Shown: in pieces, positions 38,997 through 48,178 of the stretch
Numbering within the stretch: the stretch's first letter is position 1
Layout: each line of letters opens with the position of its first letter
Source: Sphingomonas quercus
GTDB taxonomy: Bacteria > Pseudomonadota > Alphaproteobacteria > Sphingomonadales > Sphingomonadaceae
Assembly (NCBI RefSeq): GCF_018863195.1
Contig: NZ_JAHKRT010000010.1
Coordinates: 1-64,000 of the forward strand
Length of the DNA stretch: 64,000 nucleotides
Direction of reading: 5' to 3'
Made by a program: the position numbers and the translations under genes
Notes under the pieces: model-generated
Databases searched by the model: none
Told to the model about the DNA's origin: nothing
What the model saw: the letters and a program-made list of their open reading frames with translations, nothing else

Positions 38997-39538
38997 GGAT
39001 CATCGCCGGGCAATGGCGCGGCCGCCCGCTGCTGGCGCCGGCCGGCGCCGCGACGCGACCGACCGCGGACCGCGTGCGCGAGGCGCTGTTTTCGATGCTG
39101 GCGAGCCGGCTGGGCAGCTTCGAGGGGCTGCGCGTCGCGGATTTCTTCTCCGGTACCGGCGCGCTCGGGCTGGAGGCGCTGTCGCGTGGCGCCGCCCACT
39201 GCACTTTCGTCGAGCAGGATCGCGCCGCGCTGGATGCACTCCGCCGCAACGTGACGACGCTGGGCGCCGCCGCCGACATTCGCGCCCAGCCCGTCTCGTC
39301 GCTGGCCGCCAGCGCGGTGGCCGCCGACCTGATGCTGTTCGATCCGCCCTATCAAAGCGGCGGCTGCGGCGCGCTTCTCGAGCGGCTGACGCGGCTCGGC
39401 TGGGCGGCGCCGGGCGCCTGGGCCAGTGTGGAGACGGCGGTCGACGAGCCGGTCTCGGCCGGCGGCTGGGCGGTGGATGCCGAGCGCGTCTACGGCAAGG
39501 CGAAGCTGACCCTGCTCAGGCGGGACGACGCGGAATAG
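38993..39538 (+). CDS. rsmD: 16S rRNA (guanine966-N2)-methyltransferase RsmD
   Basis: 181 aa. N-terminal RIIAGQWRGRPL, TRPTADRVREALFSML, SAM-binding FFSGTGALGLEALSRGA and the catalytic DPPY in LMLFDPPYQSG. Methylates G966 of 16S rRNA near the P site. ATGA overlap with the upstream pseudouridine synthase: two rRNA-modifying enzymes made from one message. Confidence 0.95.
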   Translation: MRIIAGQWRGRPLLAPAGAATRPTADRVREALFSMLASRLGSFEGLRVADFFSGTGALGLEALSRGAAHCTFVEQDRAALDALRRNVTTLGAAADIRAQPVSSLAASAVAADLMLFDPPYQSGGCGALLERLTRLGWAAPGAWASVETAVDEPVSAGGWAVDAERVYGKAKLTLLRRDDAE

Positions 39539-39722
39539 GTCGCCTCCCGCGCGCCGACCGACATGCTTTCTCAATTCCGGCCCGGCCTAGGCCGTACGAG
39601 TGCTGTCGCCTTGGTGGCGACCGGCGTGGGCGGGCCTTGCGCAACGGATTCCGCGCCTGCGGCAACGACCGCAGCCGACGTCGCGCTTGCCCCGGGCGGC
39701 GGCGTTCCCTAACTGTTCACCG

Positions 39723-41999
39723 GTGAGCCAGACCCCCGCCCCGACGCCGGAGCCGCCCTATTTGCGCGGCCTCAACGCTGAACAGCGCGCCGCCGTGCTG
39801 ACGGTCGACGGGCCGGTGCTGGTGCTGGCCGGCGCCGGTACCGGCAAGACCGCGGCGCTGACAGCGCGGCTCGCCCACATCATCGCCACACGCCGCGCCT
39901 GGCCGTCGGAGATCCTCGCCGTCACCTTTACCAACAAGGCGGCGCGCGAGATGCGCGAGCGGGTCGGCCGGCTGATCGGCGACGCGGTGGAGGGCATGCC
40001 GTGGCTCGGCACCTTCCACGCCATCGCCGCGCGCATGCTGCGCCGTCACGCCGAGCTGGTCGGCCTGCAATCGAACTTCACGATCCTCGATACCGACGAT
40101 CAGCTCCGCCTGCTCCGCCAGCTCATCGTCGCCGCCGAGATCGACGAGAAGCGCTGGCCCGCCCGCCAGCTCGCCGGGCTGATCGATCGCTGGAAGAACC
40201 GCGGCTGGGTGCCGGCGGATGTCGATGCCGGCGAGAGCGAGGCCTATGCCAATGGCCGTGGCGGTGAGCTTTACGCTGCCTATCAGGAGCGGCTGCGTGC
40301 CGTGAATGCGTGCGATTTCGGTGACCTGCTCCTCCACATGCTCACCATCCTGAAGCAGGAACGTGAGGTTTTATCGCAGTATCAGAACCGCTTCCGCTAC
40401 ATTCTTGTCGACGAATATCAGGACACCAACTCCGCACAATATCTGTGGCTGCGCCTGCTCGCGCAGGAGCGGAAGAATATCTGCTGCGTCGGCGATGACG
40501 ACCAGTCCATCTATTCCTGGCGCGGCGCTGAGGTCGCCAACATCCTGCGGTTCGAACGCGATTTCCCCGGTGCGGTGACGATCCGGCTGGAGCAGAATTA
40601 CCGCTCCACCCCCGATATCCTCGCCGCCGCCTCGGGCGTCATCGCGCATAATGGCGGGCGCCTCGGCAAGACCTTGTGGACCGAGGCGACCGCCGGTGAA
40701 AAAGTCCAGGTCATCGGCGTGTGGGATGGGCCGGAGGAGGCGCGGCGCGTCGGCGAGGAGGTCGAGGCGCATGAGCGGCGCGGCGGCACGGCAGCCGATT
40801 GCGCCGTCCTCGTCCGCGCCCAGCATCAGACCCGCGAGTTCGAGGACCGGTTCATCGCCATCGGCCTGCCCTATCGCATCGTCGGCGGCTTCCGCTTCTA
40901 CGAGCGCGCCGAGATACGCGATGCGCTCGCCTATCTGCGCGTTATCCAGCAGCCGGCTGACGATCTCGCCTTCGAACGCATCGTCAACACGCCGAAGCGC
41001 GGGCTGGGCGACAAGGCGGTGGCCCAGGTCCATCAGCTGGCCCGCGCCCGTGGCGTGCCGCTGACCATGGCGGCCGCCCTCATCCTCGATACAGACGAGC
41101 TGACAGGAGCGGCCCGTAAGTCATTGGGAAGGCTGGTCGGCGACATCGCCCGTTGGCGCGATCTGGCCGGTAGCATGGCCCATCCCGATCTCGCCCGCCA
41201 GGTGCTCGACGAAAGCGGCTATACCGCCATGCTGCAGGCCGATCGCTCGGCGGAAAGCGCCGGCCGGCTGGAAAACCTTACCGAGCTTGTCCGCGCCATG
41301 GAGGATTATGAGACGCTCGGCGGTTTCCTCGAACATGTCAGCCTGGTCATGGACAATGACGCCGCCGAGGATGCGCCCAAGCTGACCATCATGACCATCC
41401 ACGCCGCGAAGGGGCTGGAATTCGACACGGTGTTCCTCGCGGGCTGGGAGGAAGGCATCTTCCCGTCGCAACGCGCGCTCGACGAGGGCGGCACTGCCAG
41501 TCTCGAGGAGGAGCGCCGCCTCGCCTATGTCGCGATCACAAGAGCGCGGCGCAAGTGCTTCATATTCCACGCTGCAAATCGCCGAATCTATGGCCAGTGG
41601 ACCTCGTCCATCCCGTCGCGCTTCGTCGGCGAGCTGCCCGCTGCCCATGTCGAGGCGGAGACGACGATGTCCGGCGGGGAATCGCTCTGGCGGGCCAACT
41701 GGTCTGAGCGTGCCGATCCGTTCGCCGATGTCGGTCGTGGCACCGGGCGCGGCCCCGGCTGGCAGCGCGCCGCCACCTCCGGCGCCTTCACAACGGCGCC
41801 GGCACGCGTCGTCGAGAGCCGTGTCAGCGCCGCCAGCTTCGCCGCCAAGCCGCGCGGCGACATCAGCGAGGGCCGCCGGGTGTTCCATACCAAGTTCGGC
41901 TATGGCGTCGTCGCCGAGATCGAGGGCAACAAGCTCGAAATCGACTTCGAGCATGCCGGCCGCAAGCGCGTCCTCGACAGTTTCGTGAGCCTCGCCTGA
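39723..41999 (+). CDS. uvrD: ATP-dependent DNA helicase UvrD/PcrA
   Basis: 758 aa from GTG 39723; the frame extends upstream but that part is not conserved-looking, and no clear ribosome site is seen. Superfamily 1A motifs in order: Walker A GAGTGKTAALTAR, motif II DEYQDTN, motif III GDDDQSIYSWRGA, motif IV EQNYRST, motifs V/VI TIHAAKGLEFD and AITRARRK. The C-terminal VFHTKFGYGVVAEIEGNK is the Tudor-like RNA-polymerase-contacting end of PcrA/UvrD. Works in nucleotide excision and mismatch repair and in removal of stalled RNA polymerase. Confidence 0.95.
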   Translation: MSQTPAPTPEPPYLRGLNAEQRAAVLTVDGPVLVLAGAGTGKTAALTARLAHIIATRRAWPSEILAVTFTNKAAREMRERVGRLIGDAVEGMPWLGTFHAIAARMLRRHAELVGLQSNFTILDTDDQLRLLRQLIVAAEIDEKRWPARQLAGLIDRWKNRGWVPADVDAGESEAYANGRGGELYAAYQERLRAVNACDFGDLLLHMLTILKQEREVLSQYQNRFRYILVDEYQDTNSAQYLWLRLLAQERKNICCVGDDDQSIYSWRGAEVANILRFERDFPGAVTIRLEQNYRSTPDILAAASGVIAHNGGRLGKTLWTEATAGEKVQVIGVWDGPEEARRVGEEVEAHERRGGTAADCAVLVRAQHQTREFEDRFIAIGLPYRIVGGFRFYERAEIRDALAYLRVIQQPADDLAFERIVNTPKRGLGDKAVAQVHQLARARGVPLTMAAALILDTDELTGAARKSLGRLVGDIARWRDLAGSMAHPDLARQVLDESGYTAMLQADRSAESAGRLENLTELVRAMEDYETLGGFLEHVSLVMDNDAAEDAPKLTIMTIHAAKGLEFDTVFLAGWEEGIFPSQRALDEGGTASLEEERRLAYVAITRARRKCFIFHAANRRIYGQWTSSIPSRFVGELPAAHVEAETTMSGGESLWRANWSERADPFADVGRGTGRGPGWQRAATSGAFTTAPARVVESRVSAASFAAKPRGDISEGRRVFHTKFGYGVVAEIEGNKLEIDFEHAGRKRVLDSFVSLA

Positions 42000-42038
42000 T
42001 CCTTCGTGCGTTCCGCCTCCACATCAGGAGGCTGCACG

Positions 42039-42218
42039 ATGAACGACAACACCCGTAGCGACGGCGTATCCGACACCAGGGGCGGCGGCGAATCCCAGGG
42101 CGGCCCCTGGCCGGGCAAGCAGGATGCGCCTGCCCATCCGGACAAGGGCGTCGTCACCCACGTCGTCCGCGAAACGGAGCATGCCGTGAACCGCGGCAAG
42201 GACGACAAGCCCGGCTGA
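42039..42218 (+). CDS. hypothetical small hydrophilic protein, 59 aa
   Basis: A perfect AGGAGG site 8 bases before ATG 42039. The product is short, Gly/Asp/Lys/His-rich, with no hydrophobic core and therefore probably disordered (MNDNTRSDG, GGGESQGGPWPG, KGVVTHVVRETEHAVNRG). Good codon bias. I do not recognise it. Located between the helicase and an MFS transporter. Confidence 0.6.
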   Translation: MNDNTRSDGVSDTRGGGESQGGPWPGKQDAPAHPDKGVVTHVVRETEHAVNRGKDDKPG

Positions 42219-42272
42219 TAATGGCGGTCCCCCGTTGCCCTCGCCCGATTCCCTGACCTATGCGCAGGGGAA

Positions 42273-43547
42273 ATGGCCGATGCCCCTCACCCGCTCCGCA
42301 TCCGCGACTATCGGCTCTACCTGCTATCGCGATTCTCGACGACGGTGGGACAGCTGGCGATGGTCATCGTCATCGGCTGGCAGGTCTACGACATCGCCCG
42401 GCGCACCATGCCGCTCAAGCAGGCGGCGTTGCAGCTGGGCTATGTCGGCCTGATCCAGTTCGCGCCGCTGGCCCTGCTGACGCTGGTCGTCGGGTGGACG
42501 GCCGATCGGGTGGACCGGCGCTGGGTGGCGCGCGCCGCAGTCACGCTGGAAATCGTCTGCGCGGTGATGCTGGCCGAGATGTCGTGGCGCGGCACGACGA
42601 CGTTGCCGGCGCTGTTCATCATTGCTGCGCTGCTCGGCGTGGCGCGCGCCTTCGCCGGCCCGGCGCTCAGCGCCATCGCACCCAATCTCGTGCCGCGCGC
42701 GGTACTTCCGACGGCGATCGCGCTCAGCTCGATCGCCTGGCAGTCGGGCTCGGTGATCGGGCCGGCGCTGGGTGGCTATCTCTACGCCATCGATCGCTGG
42801 GTGCCCTATGCGGTGTCGACGGTCCTGTTCACGGTTTCGCTGACGGCGCTGATGCTGCTCCGTCCGCTGCCCCGGCGGGAGGCGGCGCGGGGCAATCCGT
42901 GGCGCCAGGCGATCGAAGGCCTCGCCTATGTCCGCCGCAACAAGCTGGTGCTGGGCGCGATCTCGCTCGATCTGTTCGCGGTGCTGCTCGGCGGGGCGAC
43001 GGCGATGCTGCCGGTGTTCGCGCGCGACGTTCTGCATGTCGGGCCGGAAGGGCTCGGGGATCTGCGCGCTGCGCCGGCCTTCGGTTCTGCGGTGACGGCG
43101 CTGTGGTTCGCGTTCCGCCCGCTCAAGCATAATGTCGGGCGCAAGATGCTCGGCGCGGTCGCGGTGTTTGGCGGCGGCACGGTGTTGTTCGGCCTGTCGC
43201 GCTGGATGCCGCTGTCGCTCGGCTGCCTGGCGCTGGTCGGCGCGGCCGACATGTTCTCGGTCTATGTCCGCCAGTCGTTGATCCAGCTCCACACGCCCGA
43301 CGAGATGCGCGGCCGCGTTGGCGCCGTCTCCTCGCTGTTCGTGTCCGGCTCGAACGAATTGGGCGAAGCGGAATCCGGCCTGCTCGGCGCAGTGATCGGG
43401 CCGGTGCCGGCGGTGATCGCCGGCGGATTCGGCGCCGTCATCGTGGTTCTGCTATGGACCAGGCTGTTTCCGGAGCTTCGCAATGCGCGCAATTTCGATC
43501 CGCCCGAAAATCTGGACCATGCCCCGACCGAGGAGAAGCTAGCATGA
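42273..43547 (+). CDS. MFS transporter (DHA3/EntS-like)
   Basis: 424 aa with about 12 hydrophobic segments and the MFS loop signature [14 protein letters not shown] between TM2 and TM3. The start [13 protein letters not shown] and the [29 protein letters not shown] segment are typical of the EntS/MFS_3 drug- or siderophore-export group. Substrate cannot be told. Its TGA overlaps the ATG of cysK (ATGA), so it may export a thiol or cysteine-related compound; this is inference from the overlap only. Confidence 0.88.
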   Translation: MADAPHPLRIRDYRLYLLSRFSTTVGQLAMVIVIGWQVYDIARRTMPLKQAALQLGYVGLIQFAPLALLTLVVGWTADRVDRRWVARAAVTLEIVCAVMLAEMSWRGTTTLPALFIIAALLGVARAFAGPALSAIAPNLVPRAVLPTAIALSSIAWQSGSVIGPALGGYLYAIDRWVPYAVSTVLFTVSLTALMLLRPLPRREAARGNPWRQAIEGLAYVRRNKLVLGAISLDLFAVLLGGATAMLPVFARDVLHVGPEGLGDLRAAPAFGSAVTALWFAFRPLKHNVGRKMLGAVAVFGGGTVLFGLSRWMPLSLGCLALVGAADMFSVYVRQSLIQLHTPDEMRGRVGAVSSLFVSGSNELGEAESGLLGAVIGPVPAVIAGGFGAVIVVLLWTRLFPELRNARNFDPPENLDHAPTEEKLA

Positions 43548-44464
43548 AGGCCGACAACGTCCTCGCCACCATCGGCAACACGCCCCATATCCGCCTCAGC
43601 CGCCTGTTCCCGGACGCCGAGGTGTGGATCAAGTCCGAGCGGGCCAATCCCGGCGGCTCGATCAAGGATCGCATCGCGCTGGCGATGATCGAGGATGCCG
43701 AGGCGTCGGGCCGGCTCCGCCCCGGCGGCACCATCGTCGAGCCGACCTCCGGCAACACCGGCATCGGCCTTGCCATGGTGGCGGCGGTGAAGGGCTATAA
43801 GCTCATCCTGGTCATGCCGGAAAGCATGAGCGTCGAGCGCCGCCGCCTGATGCTCGCCTATGGCGCCAGCTTCGATCTGACGCCCAAGGAAAAGGGCATG
43901 AAGGGCGCGATCGAGCGCGGCATGGAACTCGTCTCCCAGATCGACGGCGCGTGGATGCCGCAGCAGTTCGAGAACCCGGCCAATATCGCCGTGCATGTGA
44001 AGACCACCGCAGAGGAGATCTTCGCCGACTTCCGGGATGCGCCGCCCACCGCGATCATCACCGGCGTCGGCACCGGCGGCCACATCACCGGCGTCGCGCA
44101 GGTGCTGAAGGGCCGCTGGCCGATGCTCAAGGTGTTCGCCGTCGAGCCGACGCTGTCACCGGTCATCTCCGGCGGCCAGCCGGGGCCTCACGCCATTCAG
44201 GGTATCGGCGCGGGCTTCATCCCCGCCAATCTCCACACCGATCTTCTCGACGGCGTCATCCAGGTCGATCCTGGCGAGGCCAAGGAGATGGCCCGCCGTT
44301 CGGCCCGCGAGGAAGGGCTGCTCGTCGGCATCTCCTCCGGCGCGACGCTGCAGGCGATCCGACAGAAGCTTCCGGAACTGGGTGACAGTCCGCGCGTCAT
44401 CGGTTTCAATTACGACACGGGCGAACGCTATCTCTCCGTGCCGGATTTCCTGCCGGAAAGCTGA
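43544..44464 (+). CDS. cysK: cysteine synthase A
   Basis: 306 aa, PLP enzyme. Lys41 in PGGSIKDR forms the Schiff base; TSGNTG (68-73) binds substrate carboxylate; [10 protein letters not shown] holds the PLP phosphate. Makes L-cysteine from O-acetylserine and sulfide. Ribosome site GAGGAGAAGC inside the MFS tail. The C-terminal region [14 protein letters not shown] is conserved in CysK. Confidence 0.95.
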   Translation: MKADNVLATIGNTPHIRLSRLFPDAEVWIKSERANPGGSIKDRIALAMIEDAEASGRLRPGGTIVEPTSGNTGIGLAMVAAVKGYKLILVMPESMSVERRRLMLAYGASFDLTPKEKGMKGAIERGMELVSQIDGAWMPQQFENPANIAVHVKTTAEEIFADFRDAPPTAIITGVGTGGHITGVAQVLKGRWPMLKVFAVEPTLSPVISGGQPGPHAIQGIGAGFIPANLHTDLLDGVIQVDPGEAKEMARRSAREEGLLVGISSGATLQAIRQKLPELGDSPRVIGFNYDTGERYLSVPDFLPES

Positions 44465-44670
44465 GCGAGCTCTCCCCGGAACACGGCGCCGCCCTTCGCC
44501 TGGCCGCCCCGACGGGGCGCCGGGCGGGGCTGGCCCCTGCGCATCAGGATGACCGCGGCGACATCCGCCTCAGCACGCCGTCACGCAAAGCCGTCACGAC
44601 TGACTCCAAAGGAGAATCCGTCGAGGACCGGACAATGGCGGCGCCCCATGGGCATGCGCTCCGTATTGCC

Positions 44671-44686
44671 CCCGGAGCGCTCCGGG
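44671..44686. terminator. perfect 16-bp palindrome at the radical SAM gene stop
   Basis: CCCGGAGCGCTCCGGG abuts the stop codon of the radical SAM gene (44687-44689). It may form a hairpin ending that transcript; no T-run follows. The rest of the 222-base gap to cysK holds a GC-rich GCCCC-gac-GGGGC hairpin (44506-44518) and no gene I can support. Confidence 0.5.
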
Positions 44687-45748
44687 TCAGGCGGCGGCGA
44701 GCTGGTCGAAGGGGAAGTCCGGTGTCCGCATATCCCCCCGGCAGCCGCCGCAGGTCGTCTTCTCGCAATGACGGCCCTCGGCCAGCACGGCGTTCAAGGC
44801 CGCGCGGCTGGCTGAACGCAGCGTATCGGCGACGCTTTCGTGGAGCAGGTTTCCGACAGGCTCCAGCCGCCGGAAATCCTGGCAGCAGGCAAGCACGAGG
44901 CCGTCGCAATCGACGATCAGGTCGTTGGTGATGTCCGGCCCGCAGCGCACCGGGGCCGGCGCCAGCGCGAGGCTGTCGAACAGCGTCTGATCCTCGGCGC
45001 AGCGATTGGAGAGCGGATCGAACACGACGCATTGCGCGCCGCGCTCCATGAACCATGCGCGGATCGCCTCCAGCTCGCCGAGATTGCGGCGGCTTACCGG
45101 CACGCTGACATGCACCTTGCCGGGGAAATCGCGCAGGATCGCCTCCAGCTTGGGCTTCACGCGCGCCAGCCGCAGGGGCTGCATCAGCAGGTTGTAGGTT
45201 TCCTCGACCAGGGATTCGCAGTGCAGGCCCACCACGTCAACCAGCCCGGCCAGCTCGGCATGGCGGGGCGCATAGGCGGCGCCGTTGGTGTTCACCGACA
45301 ACTGCACCTCGGGCAGCCGCTCCTTCAGATAGCGGGCGCGCTCGATGACCTGGCGGTCGACCAGCCCGTCTCCAAACAGGCCGAAGCTGATCTGGTCGGT
45401 CACGGTCAGGCCGGCCTCGGCGATGCCGTCGATCAGCTTGCGAAACAGCTCCATCGGCATCTCGCCGCGCGGGACGTGCGCGGTTTCCGCCTTGCCGGTC
45501 GGGCAATGGATGCACGATGCGTTGCAGGTGCCGGTGGTGCCGATCGCCATGAACCGCAGGGCCGCCGGCAACCCGTCCGCCCGCGGCACGGGGACGGACC
45601 TGCGCAGTTCGCGCGCGGCCTCGCCATTGGCCGGGTCGGCCAGCGCGGCGAGCTGGAACAGGGGGCGCCAGCCGAACCTGTCGCGATGCCGCTGATAGCG
45701 CGCCGCCCGCAACAGGTGATCGGAAACTCGCGCACGCAACATCGTCAT
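44687..45748 (-). CDS. radical SAM/SPASM domain protein
   Basis: 353 aa. Radical SAM motif CNASCIHC (Cys75, 79, 82) and a Cys-rich C-terminal SPASM region (RCGPD, VDCDG, ACCQDF, then HCEKTTCGGC) that would bind one or two extra [4Fe-4S] clusters. Such enzymes mature peptides or proteins or act on sugars/lipids; no precursor peptide gene is seen nearby. It follows the acyl-CoA dehydrogenase on the same strand after 49 bases. ATG 45748 with GAGG 7 bases upstream; ATG 45742 is an alternative. The substrate is unknown. Confidence 0.85.
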   Translation of the reverse strand: MTMLRARVSDHLLRAARYQRHRDRFGWRPLFQLAALADPANGEAARELRRSVPVPRADGLPAALRFMAIGTTGTCNASCIHCPTGKAETAHVPRGEMPMELFRKLIDGIAEAGLTVTDQISFGLFGDGLVDRQVIERARYLKERLPEVQLSVNTNGAAYAPRHAELAGLVDVVGLHCESLVEETYNLLMQPLRLARVKPKLEAILRDFPGKVHVSVPVSRRNLGELEAIRAWFMERGAQCVVFDPLSNRCAEDQTLFDSLALAPAPVRCGPDITNDLIVDCDGLVLACCQDFRRLEPVGNLLHESVADTLRSASRAALNAVLAEGRHCEKTTCGGCRGDMRTPDFPFDQLAAA

Positions 45749-45797
45749 TCCTGGTCCTCGACGCCTCCTGCCATGACGGGGCAGAACGAAGCCTCCC

Positions 45798-47588
45798 TTA
45801 GAACGCTTCCATCGGCAAGGCCATCACCGCCTCTGCTCCGCCCTCGATCTTGCGACGGAGCGCACCGGCGTCCGGCAGGATGCGCTCGGCGTAGAAACGC
45901 GCGGTGATCAGCTTCGCTTCATGAAAGGCACGATCATCGGTGCCGCCATCGAGCGCCGCCTGGCTGGCACGCGCCATCTTCAACCACATCCAGCCGAGCG
46001 CGACGATGCCGGCCAGTTCCATGTAGCTATAGGCGGCAGCGCCGGCATTGTCCGGGTTGGCGAGTCCGTTCTGCATCAGCCACATCGTCGCCGCCTGCAG
46101 TTCGCCAAGCGCCTTGGCCATGCGCGCGGCGAGGTCGGCCTGCGGGCTATCCTTCGCCGCCTCGATGTCGGCGGAGACCAGGGCCAGCCAGCTCATCGCC
46201 GCGCGACCGCCGTTCATGCCGAGCTTGCGGCCGACCAGGTCCATCGCCTGCACGCCGTTGGTGCCTTCGTAGATCTGGGCGATACGCGCGTCGCGGACAT
46301 ACTGCTCGACGCCGGTCTCGCGGATATAGCCATGGCCGCCGAACACCTGCTGCGCCCTGGTGGCGACCGCATAGCCGATATCGGTGACATAGCCCTTGAT
46401 CACCGGCGTGAGCAGGGAAATCAGATCGCTCGCGGTCTGCCGCTCGGCCTCGGTCGCGCCCTTCTCCTCGAGATCGACCTGCAGCCCGCCCCACAGGCAG
46501 AGAGCGCGCGCGCCTTCCAGCAGCGCGCGGCACTCCATCAGCATCCGCCGCACGTCGGGGTGGACGAACAGCAGGTCCGCCTTCTCGCCGGGCTCGGCAG
46601 CGCCGGTCAGCGCCCGGCCCTGGCGCCGCTCGCGCGCATAGGCGACGGCGTTCTGATAGGCGACCTCGCCCACGCCGAGCCCCTGAAGCCCGACGCCGAG
46701 CCGCGCCGCGTTCATCATGATGAACATCGCGGCGAGGCCCTTATTCTCCTCACCGACCAGCCAGCCGGTCGCCCCGTCATAGTTCATGACGCAGGTGGCG
46801 TTGCCGTGAATGCCCATCTTCTCCTCGATCGAGCCGCAGGAGACGGCGTTGCGCGCGCCCGGGTTGCCGGCCTCGTCGGGCAGGAATTTGGGGCAGACGA
46901 ACAGCGAGATGCCCTTCGATCCTTCCGGCGCGCCCGGCGTGCGGGCGAGCACGAGATGGATGATGTTTTCGGCAAGGTCATGCTCGCCGGCGGAGATGAA
47001 GATCTTGGTGCCGCTGATGCGATAGCTGCCGTCGGCCTGCGGTTCGGCGCGGGTGCGGATCAGGCCGAGATCGGTGCCGCAATGCGGCTCGGTGAGGTTC
47101 ATCGTGCCGGACCAGGTGCCGGCCACCATCTTCGGCAGATAGAGCGATTTCTGCTGCTCGGATCCCTTGGCGATCAGCGCCCGGATCGCGCCGCCGGTCA
47201 GCCCCGGATACATGGCGAAGGCCATGTTGGCGGAGATCATATATTCCTCGAACGCGGTCGCCAGATAATGGGGCAACGCTTGCCCGCCATAGGCTTCGGG
47301 CGCGTCGAGCGTGCCCCAGCCGGCGGCGACGAACTGGTCGTAGGCAGCCTTGAACCCGGCCGGGGTCGTCACCGATCCGTCGGCATGGCGGGTGCAGCCC
47401 TCATGGTCGCCGGACTGGTTGAGCGGGAACACGATCTCCTCGCAGAAGCGCGCGCCCTCGCCGAGCACGGCCTCGACCATGTCCGGCGTGGCGCCCTGGA
47501 ACCCCGGAAGATTGGCCAGCCGCTCCACCCCCAGCACCGCTTCCAGCACATAGCGCGTATCGCGCACCGGCGCGGAATAGGTGGGCAT
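45798..47588 (-). CDS. acyl-CoA dehydrogenase (FadE/DmdC-like, 596 aa)
   Basis: 596 aa, longer than classical 380-aa enzymes, with an N-terminal extension and a C-terminal helical domain typical of the DmdC-like group. FAD/substrate landmarks: [27 protein letters not shown], and catalytic Glu in [16 protein letters not shown]. Oxidises acyl-CoA to 2-enoyl-CoA with transfer of electrons to ETF; substrate chain unknown, could be 3-methylthiopropionyl-CoA or medium/long chain. AAGGAG site 9 bases before ATG 47588. Second gene of the merR operon. Confidence 0.9.
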   Translation of the reverse strand: MPTYSAPVRDTRYVLEAVLGVERLANLPGFQGATPDMVEAVLGEGARFCEEIVFPLNQSGDHEGCTRHADGSVTTPAGFKAAYDQFVAAGWGTLDAPEAYGGQALPHYLATAFEEYMISANMAFAMYPGLTGGAIRALIAKGSEQQKSLYLPKMVAGTWSGTMNLTEPHCGTDLGLIRTRAEPQADGSYRISGTKIFISAGEHDLAENIIHLVLARTPGAPEGSKGISLFVCPKFLPDEAGNPGARNAVSCGSIEEKMGIHGNATCVMNYDGATGWLVGEENKGLAAMFIMMNAARLGVGLQGLGVGEVAYQNAVAYARERRQGRALTGAAEPGEKADLLFVHPDVRRMLMECRALLEGARALCLWGGLQVDLEEKGATEAERQTASDLISLLTPVIKGYVTDIGYAVATRAQQVFGGHGYIRETGVEQYVRDARIAQIYEGTNGVQAMDLVGRKLGMNGGRAAMSWLALVSADIEAAKDSPQADLAARMAKALGELQAATMWLMQNGLANPDNAGAAAYSYMELAGIVALGWMWLKMARASQAALDGGTDDRAFHEAKLITARFYAERILPDAGALRRKIEGGAEAVMALPMEAF

Positions 47589-47606
47589 CGGGATCGTCTC
47601 CTTCGG

Positions 47607-48011
47607 TTATGGCTCGGACTGGCGGGCGAGCGCGATGAAATCGGTAAGCTCCACGATCGCGGCGTCGATATCGTCGCGCTGGCGCTTGAGCAGCGCGATC
47701 CGTTCGGTACAGCGCGCGATCGCCACGCGCCGCTGGATGTCGTGCGCCTCGTCGGCCTCGTAAAGGTCGATCATCTCGCGGATCTCGGCGAGGCTGAAGC
47801 CGACCCGCTTGCCACGCAGGATCCATGCGAGCCTCGCCCGGTCCCGCCGCGAATAGATGCGCGCCAGCCCGCGCCTGGTCGGCGCGATCAGCCCCTCATC
47901 CTCGTAGAAGCGCAGCGCCCGCGCCGTCACGCCGAACTCCTCGGACAGGTCCGAGATGGTGTAGGCTTGCCGGTCACTGGCATCCGGTGTCTCGATCACG
48001 GCGCGCGACAT
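47607..48011 (-). CDS. MerR family transcriptional regulator (LiuR-like)
   Basis: 134 aa from ATG 48009-48011. N-terminal MerR helix-turn-helix (YTISDLSEEFGVTARALRFYEDEGL), then a coiled-coil dimerisation helix (RCTERIALLKRQRDDIDAAI) and no metal-binding cysteine pair. This matches the MerR_1-type regulators of acyl-CoA degradation genes (LiuR and relatives). It directly precedes the acyl-CoA dehydrogenase (18 bases), so it probably regulates that operon and itself. A TTACGTAAGCGTCAA site is upstream. Confidence 0.88.
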   Translation of the reverse strand: MSRAVIETPDASDRQAYTISDLSEEFGVTARALRFYEDEGLIAPTRRGLARIYSRRDRARLAWILRGKRVGFSLAEIREMIDLYEADEAHDIQRRVAIARCTERIALLKRQRDDIDAAIVELTDFIALARQSEP

Positions 48012-48032
48012 GGCCGCCACGCTATGTCCGCC

Positions 48033-48047
48033 TTACGTAAGCGTCAA
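48033..48047 (-). promoter_or_regulatory. LiuR-like operator/promoter of the merR operon
   Basis: TTACGTAAGCGTCAA (plus-strand reading) resembles the TTTACGTnnACGTmAA operators of MerR-type fatty-acid/branched-chain catabolism regulators. On the minus strand it contains TTGACG (a -35 element), with TAGCGT 17 bases on as a weak -10. It lies 22 bases upstream of the merR ATG. Confidence 0.5.
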
Positions 48048-48076
48048 TATGAGGCGGCATTCGATCACCCCGCGCA

Positions 48077-48108
48077 CGCGTACACGCGCATACGCACGCG
48101 TGTACGCG
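48077..48108. repeat. 12-bp perfect inverted repeat upstream of gyrA
   Basis: CGCGTACACGCG and CGCGTGTACGCG (48077-48088 and 48097-48108) with an 8-base loop CATACGCA. It is followed at 48116-48136 by a second GC palindrome GCGC-t-CCCCC-GGGGG-gt-GCGC. Both lie in the 167-base region between the divergent merR and gyrA. Confidence 0.7.
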
Positions 48109-48178
48109 AGGGGTGGCGCTCCCCCGGGGGGTGCGCTAGAGCCCCGTGACATATTCCTGACAGCAATCGGACCATCCC

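Noticed and set aside
44635-44931. 98-codon plus-strand frame after cysK, considered as a possible precursor peptide for the radical SAM protein
   Set aside because: Mostly antisense to the radical SAM gene and Arg-rich; an AGGAG lies about 25 bases upstream, too far for initiation.
48116-48136. GC palindrome before gyrA as an intrinsic terminator of merR or an upstream gene
   Set aside because: It lies upstream of both divergent genes, so there is no transcript for it to end; kept only as part of the gyrA upstream structure.
45921-48149. 742-codon plus-strand frame opposite acyl-CoA dehydrogenase
   Set aside because: Antisense shadow of a clear enzyme with conserved motifs; composition is His/Arg/Asp-rich and without motifs.
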